Positions 24,869 to 36,900 of a stretch of 64,000 bases of DNA are shown here, piece after piece. Position numbers and translations under genes: made by a program. The stretch comes from Apostichopus japonicus. Taxonomy: Eukaryota; Echinodermata; Holothuroidea; Aspidochirotida; Stichopodidae. The stretch spans positions 17,399,213 through 17,463,212 of the forward strand of contig NC_092574.1 of the NCBI RefSeq assembly GCF_037975245.1, in the 5' to 3' direction. Below the pieces are notes generated by a model, which did no database searches, was not told the origin of the DNA, and saw nothing but the letters and a program-made list of their open reading frames with translations. Position 1 is the first letter of the stretch, and every line of letters begins with the position of its first letter.

Positions 24869-26558
24869 ATGGATGAAGATATGAAAGAAGAAAACGGGAA
24901 GAAATCAGTCGTAAAGACGGTTATTCAAAGTACCTACGATTTCAGCACAGAAACAACCCTCCATGGCGTTCGCTTCATTACTGGAGAAGGAATTCATTTT
25001 GGAAGGAGGTACAACTTTAGACTAAGTATATAGGGTGGGCTAACCGGTCGGGCGGGCACCTGTGCAGTGCCCCGAGGGTCTAGGGGGGACCCACTATATC
25101 CTCCACGGCCTCCTAATCCAACCTAATATTTAGTTTGCACTCTTATCATGAACTTTTCTAATATTCTAAGTATTGTCATCTTCTGTGAGGAAACTGTATG
25201 ATAAGAAGCAAAAAAAGTCACCCCAAATTATTTAGTAGTAATATTTATTCCCGTCTATTTTTCATTTTCATTCAAATCCAGTATCCACACGGACCCCTTT
25301 TTATTATTTCGGTAAAATGTTGACTCTTACGTTATACCTTGATATAAAGTGTTTTGTCATACTGACCTTAGTTGCAGTTTAAGGGTATAAGACTTCAAAT
25401 TAGAATCAGTGGATCGTATCCAAATAAAATTAGTCGTATTCATACATGCATAAGTGGGCTAAATCCCGCCACTTTTTATCTTGCGGAGAGGGGGGGGGGG
25501 GTGGGGTTCACTGTTTTGCGGGCTTTCCTACTGGTTGAGGAAGGCAATGGCCGTTTTACGCAGGGGCACAGATCAACGTGATACGGCCCACGACCAAAGA
25601 ACTATATTCAAACGTTTTACTTGTAATTATAAGAATTTAACATCACCCTTTCCATGCTGAAACATTGTAAGAGTCAAAACTTTGGCAATGCTAATTTCAG
25701 AATGATACACTTTTCTTTTAAATTGTGATTCTAACATTCTTCTTTTCAGGTTACTGTGGTTTGTCATAATCACTTTATTCTACAGTTGGCTTATTCTTGA
25801 GCTCAAGATGAGTATCGACAAATTTTTTAGTTATCCGGTGGTTACTGTTGTCATCATTAATCACGTGCCGGAAGTCTATTTTCCCGCCATTACTATTTGT
25901 AATCAAAACATGATTAAGGCAGACAATGCTGAAAATCATAAAATATTCTTAGAGGTAAGCGAAAAGTGATTGTTTTTTTTTCTATTTATTAGTTTCCTTT
26001 TTGTCTTTTACATTTCTCGTTGGCTAAATTTTTCCAATTTAATTATTACTTGATTTATCTTATTTTGTTTATTTATTTATTTATTGATTTCTTGATTTTA
26101 TGATATTTCGTTCAAATTTTGTCGTCCAGACAATGTTTCGTGATGATTTCATTCTTTGTTAAATCAAATTCAGTAAGCTTCTCGAAAATTTCTTAAGTGT
26201 TGTATATTATTCTTTATGATGTATTTGGTATGAAAATTGGGTGAAGCGAAATATAGGAAGAAGGATCCAGGAAAGGAGAGGGAAGGGATAGTAAGCTATC
26301 TATTTTGCATATTAATACGTTACAGTTAATGGAAGCCAGCAGTACGGGTGAAGGTACAATCCACTGGGATCTGTATGATAATGTTACTAAGGGTTACGTG
26401 TGGAACCTAACAGAATGGGCGTTCCAGGATGGTCATAAAATTGAGGACATGCTGCTAGAATGTAAATGGAAACTACACCAGCACTGTTCACCGAAAGATT
26501 TCAGACCTATTATGACTGATTTTGGGGTAAGTGGGCTAAATATTATTATATTATATGT

Positions 26559-26589
<31 letters not shown>

Positions 26590-29500
26590 ATTGAAAATCG
26601 TAATGAGTTATATATAAATATAGTGATTCAAAGCACCAGGGTGCACTCTGTACAATCATAGCACTTGGGTAATACGCCCTCACTGACAATCATACACAGC
26701 CAGTTTATATGCATTCACACACCAGTAGAATTACTGTGGTCGAGTTGTACGGACTTCGGTCTGTGACACAACATCATGGGCTCGATTCCTATCTTCGCCT
26801 GATGAGTCCCAGAATATATATATATATATACCTCCACCTTCAATTTTCCTTAAATATGTTATAAAATTGTTATCTAGTGATATATGTTACTGACTGTAGC
26901 GCCCTCTAATTCTCCATTCGTCAGGTTCAGTCATAGTCTTCAAAACTGAAGTAATTGTTTCTATTTGAAATATCAGTGTATCGCGGTCTTGAGATTTGAA
27001 AACTTTCATCTTTGACTTTCATCTGTGACTTGACTTCTGGTGGCATAATGAAATACTTACTATACTGACAATGTATTAGTCTTATCTTATCTTCATCTAC
27101 AGTTCTAATTTTTGTCTTAGGAGTTGTTGTGTCCAAGTCTGAACACAAATTATTATTCAAAATGACAAGCTTTAAACGAGTCGATGATGTAATCAAGGTA
27201 TTCGAGAACTTTCCTCTCTATCAAAGTTTGTCTTGTTTTTTGCCAATCTACGTGTTATGTTAATCGTAATTATAATAGTTGATTCATAATTTATGTTGTC
27301 AAATACTTGTGATGATATCTTTCGATACATAACAGGTGTGTTTTACTTACAACTGGGATGAACATAACCCATTACCTGTAGGACACCCAGGAAGTTCATA
27401 CGGTTTGGTATTACGTTTGAATATTGAACAAGACCAATACACATGGAGCGAGTTCGGCGGTGCTGGAATGAAGGTAATTTATACGATCACTAACCACTAT
27501 TATCTGTATCTTTATAAAAAAAATAAACATTAAAATAAATCTACTTTTTGCCGAGAGACCTAAATATGAATATTAGCTTGTCATTGGAATATAAAAATGA
27601 AAAGAATTCATTGAATCAGACTATTTAATTAAATAATTTAAATGATTTCTCTGTTGTTACTCTACAGGTTTATGCGCATGCTCAAGGGGAGACTCCTCTC
27701 GTAAAGATGCATGGGTTTTCTGTAGGCCCTGGGATGGAGACGGACATAACGTTGAGGTATATCAAGGTAAAGACAATCAAACTCATAGCATATCACCGAA
27801 GGATGATGTACAAGGGCGCAAGACCGTGTTTCTAATTGGGGAGGGAGTGGGGAGGGGGGCTAAGTGTATCGTTGTGGGCGAGGGGTCTAATGGAATGGAA
27901 ACAATTGGGTAAAATGGACGGTGCTTAGATGTCTGTTGGTGGAGGGGGGGGGGGGGTGGAGGCTAAGAGTGGACACTATGCCTTTTATCAGAGTTAGATC
28001 CAGGATTTGTAAACAAGAGAGTGTGGCCCTGGGGTCGTTGAAGGCGACTCCCGTCAATGGGAGTCTAATAGTAATCCACCAGAGAATGGTAGGTGAAATG
28101 ATGCATTCAGAGTCACTTGTGAGGTTATAGGTTAGGTCTACATTCTATAATGATATACAATGTTGTGCTAATAAATACTTACCGTAATTTTTCTGGGGGT
28201 TGGAGAGGAGGGAGAGGGTTGTATCATCCCAATGCTACTAGGAGAGAATTATCATCTTTGGCAATCTCAAATAGTAAACATTGCACCCCACAACGTTAAA
28301 ATGTGAATAGCGTAAAACACAGATTATAAGACATATAACGTGGACAATCTTTTATATTAAAAGAGTTGTGGATTAAAATAACCTTAAGATTGAAATTGTT
28401 GTTTGCGTTTAAAACAACAAAAAACAACAAAAAAACAGGAAAACAAACCCACAACAAATAAAAAAGAGAGAGAACTGAAAGACAACCTCAAAAAATGTTT
28501 TTTTTTTTTTTCTGTGTAAAAGTAAGTTGGCCTGACGTTTCGATCCTAGCAGGATCTTCTTCAGAGGCTAAATGACAAGTTACAGTAACAGAGGGGACAA
28601 AAACACGCACAGAATACAGACAGGTTAATGAGCACGGTGAACACAATGAGATGGATGAAAGGGGATTATAAGTAGAAAGCAACAGGAGAAGAGGAGAGGA
28701 AGGAGATAAACTGTGGAGGGACAAAGAGAGGATTAAAGGCACAGGGTGAGGAATAAACTGGAGAGGGACAAAGACAGAAAGGTGTGAAGAAAAATGGAGG
28801 GGAAGAGAGCTGTGAGAGGAAGAGTGAAAGGGGGGGGGGGGAAGGGAGAAAGGGGAGAAGGAGTAGGGAACAGAGGAAAGTTAGTCATGTCCTTCCTGAA
28901 TGTTCAGCCCATGAGGTTGAATGGTACGAAGGCGTTGCATCCAGAGCCTCTCTCTGCTGATACGTACTAGGTCAGGACGGCTACCTAAGGATTCAATCCC
29001 CTGTAGGGACATGTCGTAAATGGTATGGTTGGGAAGGTTAAAATGTTCTCCAACTGGGGTCTCAGTCTTCATGGTGTTGACTGTGGATCTGTGACCATAG
29101 AAACGCTTCTTGAGGGTGGTTTTGGTTTCGCCAACATACTGGATGCCGCAAATTCTACAAGAGATCAGATAGATGACATTGGTGGTAGTGCAAGTGATGT
29201 GACCCTTAGTCTTGTGTGTGAGTTGCATGCTGTGGCTGGTGATGGAATTGGATTCAACAATGTGGTGGCTGCAGACGATGCATCTCGAAGTACGATCACA
29301 TTTGAAGGTACCATGCTGAATGGGTGTGGGGTTAGAAGTTAGAGGTGGAACAGCAGCACGTACAAGAAGGTCTCGTAGGTTGCGTGGTCGTCTGTAGGCG
29401 ATGATGGGTTTTTCAGGGACGGCTCGTTGGAGTCTATCTGAAGTGAGGAGAATTTTTTTTTTTCTAGTAACTTTGTCTAAAACATTTTTATTTTTTATTT

Positions 29501-31310
29501 CTTCTATTTTTCCAGAGGAAAAATCTAAAGTCCCCGTATAAACCTTACTGCGATGAGAAACAGTTAAAATACTCGCACATTTACAACGCAGAATTATGCA
29601 GATTTGAGTGTGAAGTGGATGCCATCATAGAACACTGTGGTTGTAAGGACTACAGACATCCAGGTAATGATGTTATATGGTTACAGACATGGGTTATCAA
29701 TTGGGTGGCGGTGCGCAGAGGATTTAATCCACGAAAAGAAAACAAAGCAAATCGGCACGCGACGTTGCACTAATCGGGTATGTGCAGGTCATAGGCGTAG
29801 GAGCCCAATTTGATTTGGGAGGGGGGGGGGGCTGTAACGACTTGCCCGAAAAGTATAATCAAACATTTTCGCTCGTTCAACATGTTAATGTACATATCAT
29901 ATAGGCATGCATCGGTTATTACATCGCATGCCAATTACATACAATCAATTGCCGTGTAACTACCCTTTCATATTAGTTAGAAGTTTTGGGGAAATCGTTA
30001 CAATAATATTTTTTAACTATTGATTTCCTTCAGCTACATCATTGCAATTTATTTTTCTGTCAGTAGGTGCCCGAAAAATTCTTAGCATATTGCTTGAATT
30101 TTCACAAAATATTTGGTTGGTGGGGTCTGCAAAGATAAGAAGTATATCTGGTCTCAAGTTAAATGAAGTCTTCGTGAGTGGTGACTATATAACTATATAT
30201 AAGTGGTCCTGATACGGTGTATACTGCAAGACTACGTCACTGATGTATAGGCTTACCATGTTGACATCTGTACCAACATATATTATGCATTGCCCTGATA
30301 TATAAGCTACCTAACCCTGAAAAGAAGGCCTAGCGATATGTGCTAGGCCGGCATAAATCACAACACAGAATCGTTTCCATGTTATACCGGTACATGTCTG
30401 TTTGGGGCGACTCATATTTCTTGTTCTTTTCTTGTTTACTTTCGTAGAGCATGTTGTCAATGTTCATGTCAATGAAATATTGATAAGAGGATATGAAATA
30501 TCCCTGAAGGTCAGACATGATGTTGAATGATATGAATATTCATGAACCAAAGAAATATATAGCTATATCTTTTCTTCTAAATTCTTCTTTTGTATATATA
30601 TTTGTAGAACCCGTTATCACATTTCATAGGTAATATGTCTAATGTTCAAGACAATCGGATAAGATGAATTGATAAACTGATAAATAGGCTACCCTAGATG
30701 GGAGCTTACTGCCGCGGAACTGCCGGCATCTCTGAAGGTGTGATGTAATGTTCAAGGAAAAACTAAAGGCTAGATATTGACATGGATATGTATGAATCTA
30801 AATGAGCTCGTTGTCTTTCATAGAATTGTGTATAGGACAAATATACAAAGGGATAATTGGCGCGCACATCCAAACTAGAATAATAGACCCATCTAGAACA
30901 CAAGAACGATCTATTCAATATCTGGCATAGATTTTACCATGTAAACAATGAACCAAAAGTAAACACTTATATAATCGTAATTTTAAATCAAACCCAGGAA
31001 GACGCAGTCCCACCCATCTTCTTTATGTTATGCGATAAAGATGATCGTAATGAATATCTCCAGAAATAAGGGTAGAAATGTTTTATTCAGTTTGGGAGAC
31101 TTCATGATAACACGAAGTATTCGATATAGTGATTTCTATTTCTCACTTTGTTCTTTATGAGTATTTATTAACATGTTTCCTCACTAATTTTTGTGTTCAC
31201 ACTTCGTATTTATTTAAAATGGTTCATCGTTTGTTATTAGGAGACGTGCCAGTCTGTGATCCGAAACAACACATTCAATGCGTTCTGAAAGTCCAAGGTA
31301 AGAATGAGAG

Positions 31311-31357
<47 letters not shown>

Positions 31358-34132
31358 ACGTTATACGTTATTGCATACAAATTTAAAGGGCTCAGCAGTT
31401 TGTTCACGGTTTCAAAATATACTTTTATTGTTTAGTTTCCGATTCTGCAGATTAATTCTAATCAGACTTAGAAATGAGTTGAAGTAAGATTACTGGATGT
31501 CTCACAGTGATGGAAACTGATTTGAGGATGACAAGTAATACTTGTTGAAAATTTGAAAATAAACCTGACTTCTTATTATTTATATTCGAATTTTCTAGCA
31601 TACTTGGTAAAGCTATATACTGATGAACTTTTAAATTCTAAGAAAGAAAGAAGACATACCGTATGCCAATATTATCTTCCTCCGCAGAAACCTTTTCCAG
31701 TCTAAGTAATCTTGATCACTGCATCTGTCCCGAACCTTGCGAGCAAGAATATTACGACACCAGAAATTCGATTGCTCAGTGGCCTTCAAACTACCTCAGA
31801 AGGAGCTTATCTCAGGAGATGAATATCACAGAAGAATATATTGGGTAAGGTGAAAATATCTGTCATTTTCGTGATATTATAACAAACGGTATAATTAAAC
31901 CGTCGTCATAAAAGAGACTTGTAGTTGTAGTAGTAAGAGTACAAATACAACAGCATGACTACGAGTACAATTCCTATGAGTACGACTTTAAGGGGTGTAT
32001 ACGCGGTTTTGTTAGTTTTCCGTATCCATGTCCTTTGTCGGTTAGTTTACATTTCATTAGAAGCAGTGGCGTAGGAAGGTACTTTTGAGTGGGGGGGGGG
32101 GGCTGAAGACTGATGGCCGGCCTGAGGGAGGGGGTGTCCCCCTCCCCTTTGGAATTTTTTGGCATTTCCAGGTGGCCTCAGATTTTGGTGCAAAAACTTT
32201 TGCATTTTCACATGGCAATTTGGTGCTCCAAATGAGATTTTTTTCTCATTTGGAAATGAAAAAGGGGTTTTCTGACTTGCGAAGCGGGGGGGGGGGGGGC
32301 GGAATGATAATTCCGCCCCTCCATATTTTTCACTGGCGCCCCCAGCCCCCCCCCCCCCCGGTTCCTACGCCCTTGAGATGATGGCTTCTCCTTGAGCCAT
32401 GACTACAGACATGCGTGTAGCTTCAAGTTGAGTTTCGTTATTAGGCCCACACACACACACGCACATTATATATGTATGTGTGAAGGTGTCTATGTGTACA
32501 GAAAATAAGAATGTTTCAAATTTGCTTTTACTTTTCAATCATATATTAGGGATAATTTCCTGGAGCTGAATATTTTCTTCGAAGAAGTCCGCTTCGAGGA
32601 GATAACTGAAGCCCCAGCCTATGATGGATATAGCCTTCTTGGTGAGTTTTATCGTAGATCAGAGCAATTTAAACATTACCCACTCCCCCTCCCCATCCTC
32701 CAGCCACCGCACGTACATATGAACGAAATGAGACTCCTCCACCAAACAAACAAACAAACAAAGGTTTTAGATCGCGCTCCTCCCAGGGATGATTCTTTCT
32801 AGTGACGCTGTTCAATAAGTAAACACCATCTATAGGCGATAGCTGCATATTAGCTCGTCAAGTGTCTACCTATGATGAACTCAATACACACAATCAAGAG
32901 CAGTGGTTCAGCGGTTAGAGTGTCCGCCTCAGAACCCTATAGGTTCCAGGATCAAAATTCCGCCGGGAGCCAGATTTCTGTTGACATATTCAAAAATCGC
33001 TGCAGTGTAGTGGGTGATGTGCGGAGTCTTCCGTAGATTTGGTATTTCTGGTTTGTGAATTTGGGAACAGGGGTTTGTTTCTGTTCTCAAGTTGGTTTCG
33101 AAACAATTATATTCGTCTTGGCTGCACTGCAGTGAGGTCGAATGGGGTGCCTTGCCTACCTCAGTAATTGAGAAAGTGGTCAGTATGCTGTGGCGTCCAT
33201 TGGACGGGGACGTTAAATGGCGGTCCCGGGAGCAGGGAATAGGAGCGAATTCACACCCCTGCCTCGTTATCCTCTGAACATCTATCGCAAAGAGAAGATT
33301 TGAAATAAGTCAGTTTTCGTCCACGATCAATCCCGGATAGGATCTAAAATAAGCTACTGTCAAGACTTTCTGATCCTTGTCAGTGTCTTTAAACTAAACT
33401 ACTTTAATATTCATGTGGTAATCATATCGTATTTTATTAACATCCGGGATTCTTTCTTTGTATTTCATACATTAGTGTAATGTTACTGTTTCTTTGTTAT
33501 ACTTAAGTTTTTCTCCACAAATGTTGGTATTAAAATAGCATGTCACCTGACAACAGATCTTGAATACCTTAACGAAAACCACCACCCCCCCCCCCCTCCT
33601 CCTCTAATGTTTTTTTTTTTAACTATTAACGGATACGATGTCTCACAAAACGATACCAAATGTTCTTAGTGTCTCTCTTTCATCGTCGCATGCTATGATT
33701 TGTTTCATCTTTTTGTCTTGACTAATTCTTACGTGTGTGTTTCTTCGTAGCTGGCGTGATTTGCATGGTAGACACCTTATAATACTACGATAATGATATA
33801 CAGCTTAACAGCTTCATAAAGCAACACAAAAATAAAATCATGCGCATCATATTTTTTTTTTAAGTCATGAATGACTTCATATCAAATACAATTGGAATTA
33901 TTGTCCAGATGATATTGTAAACAATGCCTCTTTGTTTTTCTCCCTCTCGTCATTTATAGGTGATGTAGGGGGCTACATGGGTCTGCTCTGTGGGGCAAGT
34001 CTTATCACCATGGTCGAGATAATGGACTGTATATTGATTACGTTCACCAAGACATGGAGAAAACCGAAGAGTACCGAATATCGCGAAGATTCCAAAGCGC
34101 GCACCCCAACGCATAATTCGAGCAAGTTTTGA
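24869..34132 (+). CDS. DEG/ENaC (ASIC-like) cation channel, complete, 10 exons
   Basis: Exons: 24869-25008, 25750-25954, 26326-26526, 27336-27473, 27668-27766, 29516-29663, 31241-31297, 31688-31844, 32550-32641, 33960-34132. All have GT/AG borders, and phases agree throughout (splits AG+G, G+GA, G+AA, GG+G, G+GT). The product is 469 aa, near family size. The family forms trimeric Na+-permeable plasma-membrane channels. Seen: N-terminal gating motif HG (residues 32-33), TM1 at about 48-67, post-TM1 FPAITICN (91-98), a cysteine-rich extracellular domain with CICPEPC (341-347), pre-TM2 LLGDVGGYMG, selectivity-filter GAS (424-426) and TM2 to about 440. The histidine pair that follows TM1 in ASIC1 is absent (KFFSYPVVTV here), so proton gating is doubtful. 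A Ser occupies the degenerin position. The short C-tail is basic. The ligand is unknown. Confidence 0.95.
25009..25749 (+). other. Intron 1 of the channel gene
   Basis: GTACAA donor and TTCTTTTCAG acceptor. It contains a G-run at about 25,488-25,503 but no clear mobile element with both ends. Confidence 0.8.
26733..26815 (+). mobile_element. tRNA-derived SINE head in intron 3
   Basis: A box TGGTCGAGTTGTACGG at about 26,738 and B box GGCTCGATTCC at about 26,779 have tRNA-like spacing. The piece ends in a (TA)n microsatellite at 26,815-26,830, which may be its tail. Confidence 0.55.
28497..29455 (-). mobile_element. Penelope-like element fragment with GIY-YIG domain
   Basis: A minus-strand frame from about 29,450 to the stop at 28,881 reads ...PIIAYRRPRNLRDLLVRA..., a cysteine pair CIVC, then NVIYLISCRICGIQYVGET, LKKRFYGHRS and HFNLPNHTIYDM. 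This is the linker plus GIY-YIG endonuclease typical of Penelope-like retroelements (Y-L-I-x-C/Y-V-G-E-T core, Arg and His of the catalytic helix). The 3' UTR carries the motif GAAGAAGATCCTGCTAGGAT followed by CGAAACGTCA (plus coordinates 28,533-28,562) and ends in an A-run. No reverse transcriptase is present, so it is 5'-truncated. It lies antisense in intron 5 of the channel gene. Confidence 0.85.
29791..29835. mobile_element. Solo hAT-type left end with G-run
   Basis: CATAGGCGTAGGAGCCC followed about 20 bp later by a run of G resembles the left ends of the hAT-type elements in this window (CAGTGGCGTAG plus G-run). No matching right end was found within intron 6. Confidence 0.35.
31313..31354. 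repeat. (AT)n microsatellite in intron 7
   Basis: About 20 AT dinucleotides start 15 bp after the exon 7 donor. Confidence 0.95.
32064..32375. mobile_element. hAT-type short element in intron 8
   Basis: Left end CAGTGGCGTAGGAAGG, right end GGTTCCTACGCCCTTG (inverted), with a long G-run just inside the left end, another at about 32,285 and a C-run before the right end. The internal piece GGTGCTCCAAATGAGATTTT and AATGAAAAAGGGGTTTTCTG recurs at 43,488-43,545. I could not see an 8-bp target duplication. Confidence 0.6.
32896..33285 (+). mobile_element. tRNA-derived SINE in intron 9
   Basis: A box TGGTTCAGCGGTTAGAGTG at about 32,904 and a B-box-like GGTTCCAGGATCAAAATTCC at about 32,942 form a tRNA-like head. 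The body has GGACGGGGACGTTAAATGGC near 33,200, a tail block I recall from several invertebrate SINEs. It lies in sense orientation within the channel gene. Confidence 0.65.
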
Positions 34133-35920
34133 GTAAGCGTAGTCTATAGCCTGGTGAATCTATAGCAACAGAGTTGAACGGGGACAGATCTAAGAGGGGT
34201 GCCTGATGGGCGAGCAACATGGTAGAAAACGCTATGCGCATGTCTACAATAATGCATTAATCTGTCTCACAATTTCGGAGTATACTGCGATTTGTCTACA
34301 ATTGTAAACGCATTCTTCATATGGTACTTTGTTTACGTCACCGAGTCAGCGGAAAGTCCACCGCGTACGACGGCACGACCAAATCGGCGTTGAAAACTCT
34401 AACGGATCATTCTCGCAGGAAAGAAAACCACAGCAACAAACATCTCCATGTATTTCCGGTTCCTCCTAAACTCCACCATCCAATCATGAAGCTATAAACA
34501 GATCCAACCAACCGATAATTCAGTAATACCACAGTAAAGTCCGACTACCCACCTGCAGGCCCACCATCCCCAAAAACTAACGGTGGAGTTTATATTGGCC
34601 AACGGGAGTACCATACCTGAAAAGGTCTACCGCATTTTAATTAAACAACGCAATTTTCTTCCCGATGCAACGTCAAAACATCTTTCCTCTCTCCGAGAAA
34701 TTTTAATTGTCCAATTTATTCAGTTTCAGTTTCTGAAATTAATTATTATGAACTGGACAATAGCCACAAAGACTTTAAACTGAGCAATAGACGTAAACCT
34801 AATCCTTCAATGTATGCTGAAATTATTAACAGCATTTATACGATTTTCACGTACTGTATAAATTAACGTGGAATTCTTCGTGTGCACTTAATTCTTCGAC
34901 TGTGAGTGGACTGTTTGATATACAGATACATATATCAGGCCACTCAATCGTAAGGTTGGTTACGACGCCGTTTTACGTTGTCTCCATGCTTGATCGAAAG
35001 ATCTGGCATCATAATATTTACCTGAAGAAAATATTCATTTCTTTATTTTATTTCATTTAAGCGAGATACCTATAAAAGTGTATATATTTATTAAAGTTGA
35101 GAGCGTTATAGCTTAGTCCATGTGTATTGTAACTTATATATACTTTTCTTTTCTTTTCTTCTCCTTGTTTTAATATTGTATCCGTACGCTGAAGTTTTAT
35201 TTCTGCAAGGTGCTAAAAATGTTGCTAAGGCAAGTGTATAATGATAGAATTTAAAGTAAATAAACAAACATATCGGTACAACATGACGTGTATATATATA
35301 TCGAATTACATGTTTATATTAGATACCTCATTGTCTCAAAATGGTACCCGAATTTCACGTCTAAACATATATTTATCTCTGAGGTGGAAACAAACACTCC
35401 CCTACATGGTAGTCGCCATGAACGACCCCCGTGTCCCTTTTGCCTGTCTTGTTCATTGCTGGATCTACCCCTGTATCCCCTGGGGAGGGGTTGGTTTCCA
35501 GTTTGTCAATATGCTATGTATGTGTAAATAGCGTAGGGCTATGTGCTAAAATCTTGTTTTCTTTGTTTGTCTATCACATTTTCATGGTGAAAAAAAAACA
35601 ATATTTTTTTAAAGTACTTTAGAGTGGTTCTGTGATTGCCCCGTATCCGATCTTTGGGAATAAATTACGAGAGTTGTTCACATAACTTAGGTAAGGCAAA
35701 GGCATTGTTTGCGTTGATATCACAAAAGTGTCCCTTCTCTGTGCCCATTTTGGGTAAAAGTACCCCTTTTCAGTTTTAATAATTAATTACTTAGCTTTTG
35801 TTATTTAGAAAGTATTTAAATACAAGTGCAATTAAAAAGTACCCTGTTATTGTAAAATTAAGAAAACCAAAAAGCAAGCCAAGAGGCTTGCGAACCTTTC
35901 TTGTAAGCTTTACTTTGGTG
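34133..35920. other. 3' flank of the channel gene, non-coding
   Basis: No coding signal is seen. The dispersed motif AAGCTATAAACAGATCC occurs at about 34,489. Candidate AATAAA-type signals exist near 35,258 (AAATAAACAAAC) but none can be assigned. Confidence 0.4.
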
Positions 35921-35924
35921 TTTA

Positions 35925-36900
35925 CTGTGTTGACCTCTATTGAACTCAAGTAATCATTGACCTGCACAAAATACAATGAATTTCTTGAACTTGCCAAGTT
36001 CATTTACAATTGCAGTAATTGTGTCAACAGGGCTTTCAGACTTTGACATCTGTTGATTTCAAATGCTGTTAGACTTACTTATGAAGCAAAAACAATTTTT
36101 GTATTCATCAAAGGGGATCTACATACAACACGTACAGTTCATTCAATCTTGCTTTTGACTGCGGACTTTGATCGCTGCTGATCTCACATGACCTTTGACC
36201 TACACAATGATACACCAAGTTTCTTGTTATTACTAAGATGGATGTACATGGTAACCAGTTCAGCAGGCTTTACTCTTTGAGTGTTTGGATTTGCAAAGTT
36301 TCCACCAGAGTTTGACCGATGTTGACCTTAACGACCTTTGACCGCCACAGGAAACAAAAGAATTCTTGCAATCACTAGTATGGATCTCTGTACCAATCAT
36401 GTAGCTCATTTAAATGTCAATACTGGAGTTATTGTGTTCACAACATTTTCATATTTTCACCTCTATTACCTCAGCTGATCTTTGACCTCTACATAACATG
36501 ATAGGTTGTTTGCAATCACTAAGGTACATCAGCTTTAATTTTGGAGATATTGTGTTTGAAAGGTTTTCAGTCTTTAATCTATGTTGACCTCAAATGAACT
36601 TTAACTCCACAAAGAGTGGTAGGTGTCTTGTACTAAGGTGAATTCACACCTAGTATAAGGTCCATCAAAGCTAGGCTTTGGAAGTTATCATGTTTACATG
36701 ATTGTCATAGACTTTCACTCTGGTTGACCTCAAATGACCTTTGACCAATAATAACAGTGTTCTTGTGTTCAAAGATGTTCTTCTTCTTGAGTCATCGTGT
36801 GTTTACAGACCTCTTCTGACCTCAAATGATCTTTGTTTCACTTAGGTTGACCTCAAATGATCTTTGACCTCTACCAATTTTAATAAGAGTCCTTTACTCA
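35925..36900. repeat. Degenerate array of TGACCTCAAATGACCTTTGACC units
   Basis: About nine imperfect copies occur, spaced roughly 75-150 bp, near 35,928, 36,046, 36,170, 36,322, 36,461, 36,580, 36,722, 36,808 and 36,843. The best copies read TTGACCTCAAATGACCTTTG and then ACC. The spacer between copies is less conserved but shares CACTAAG/TTCTTG words. This is an old long-period tandem repeat, not a gene. Confidence 0.7.

Noticed and set aside
29025-29342. Plus-strand ORF of 105 codons
   Set aside because: It is the antisense shadow of the Penelope-like GIY-YIG frame.
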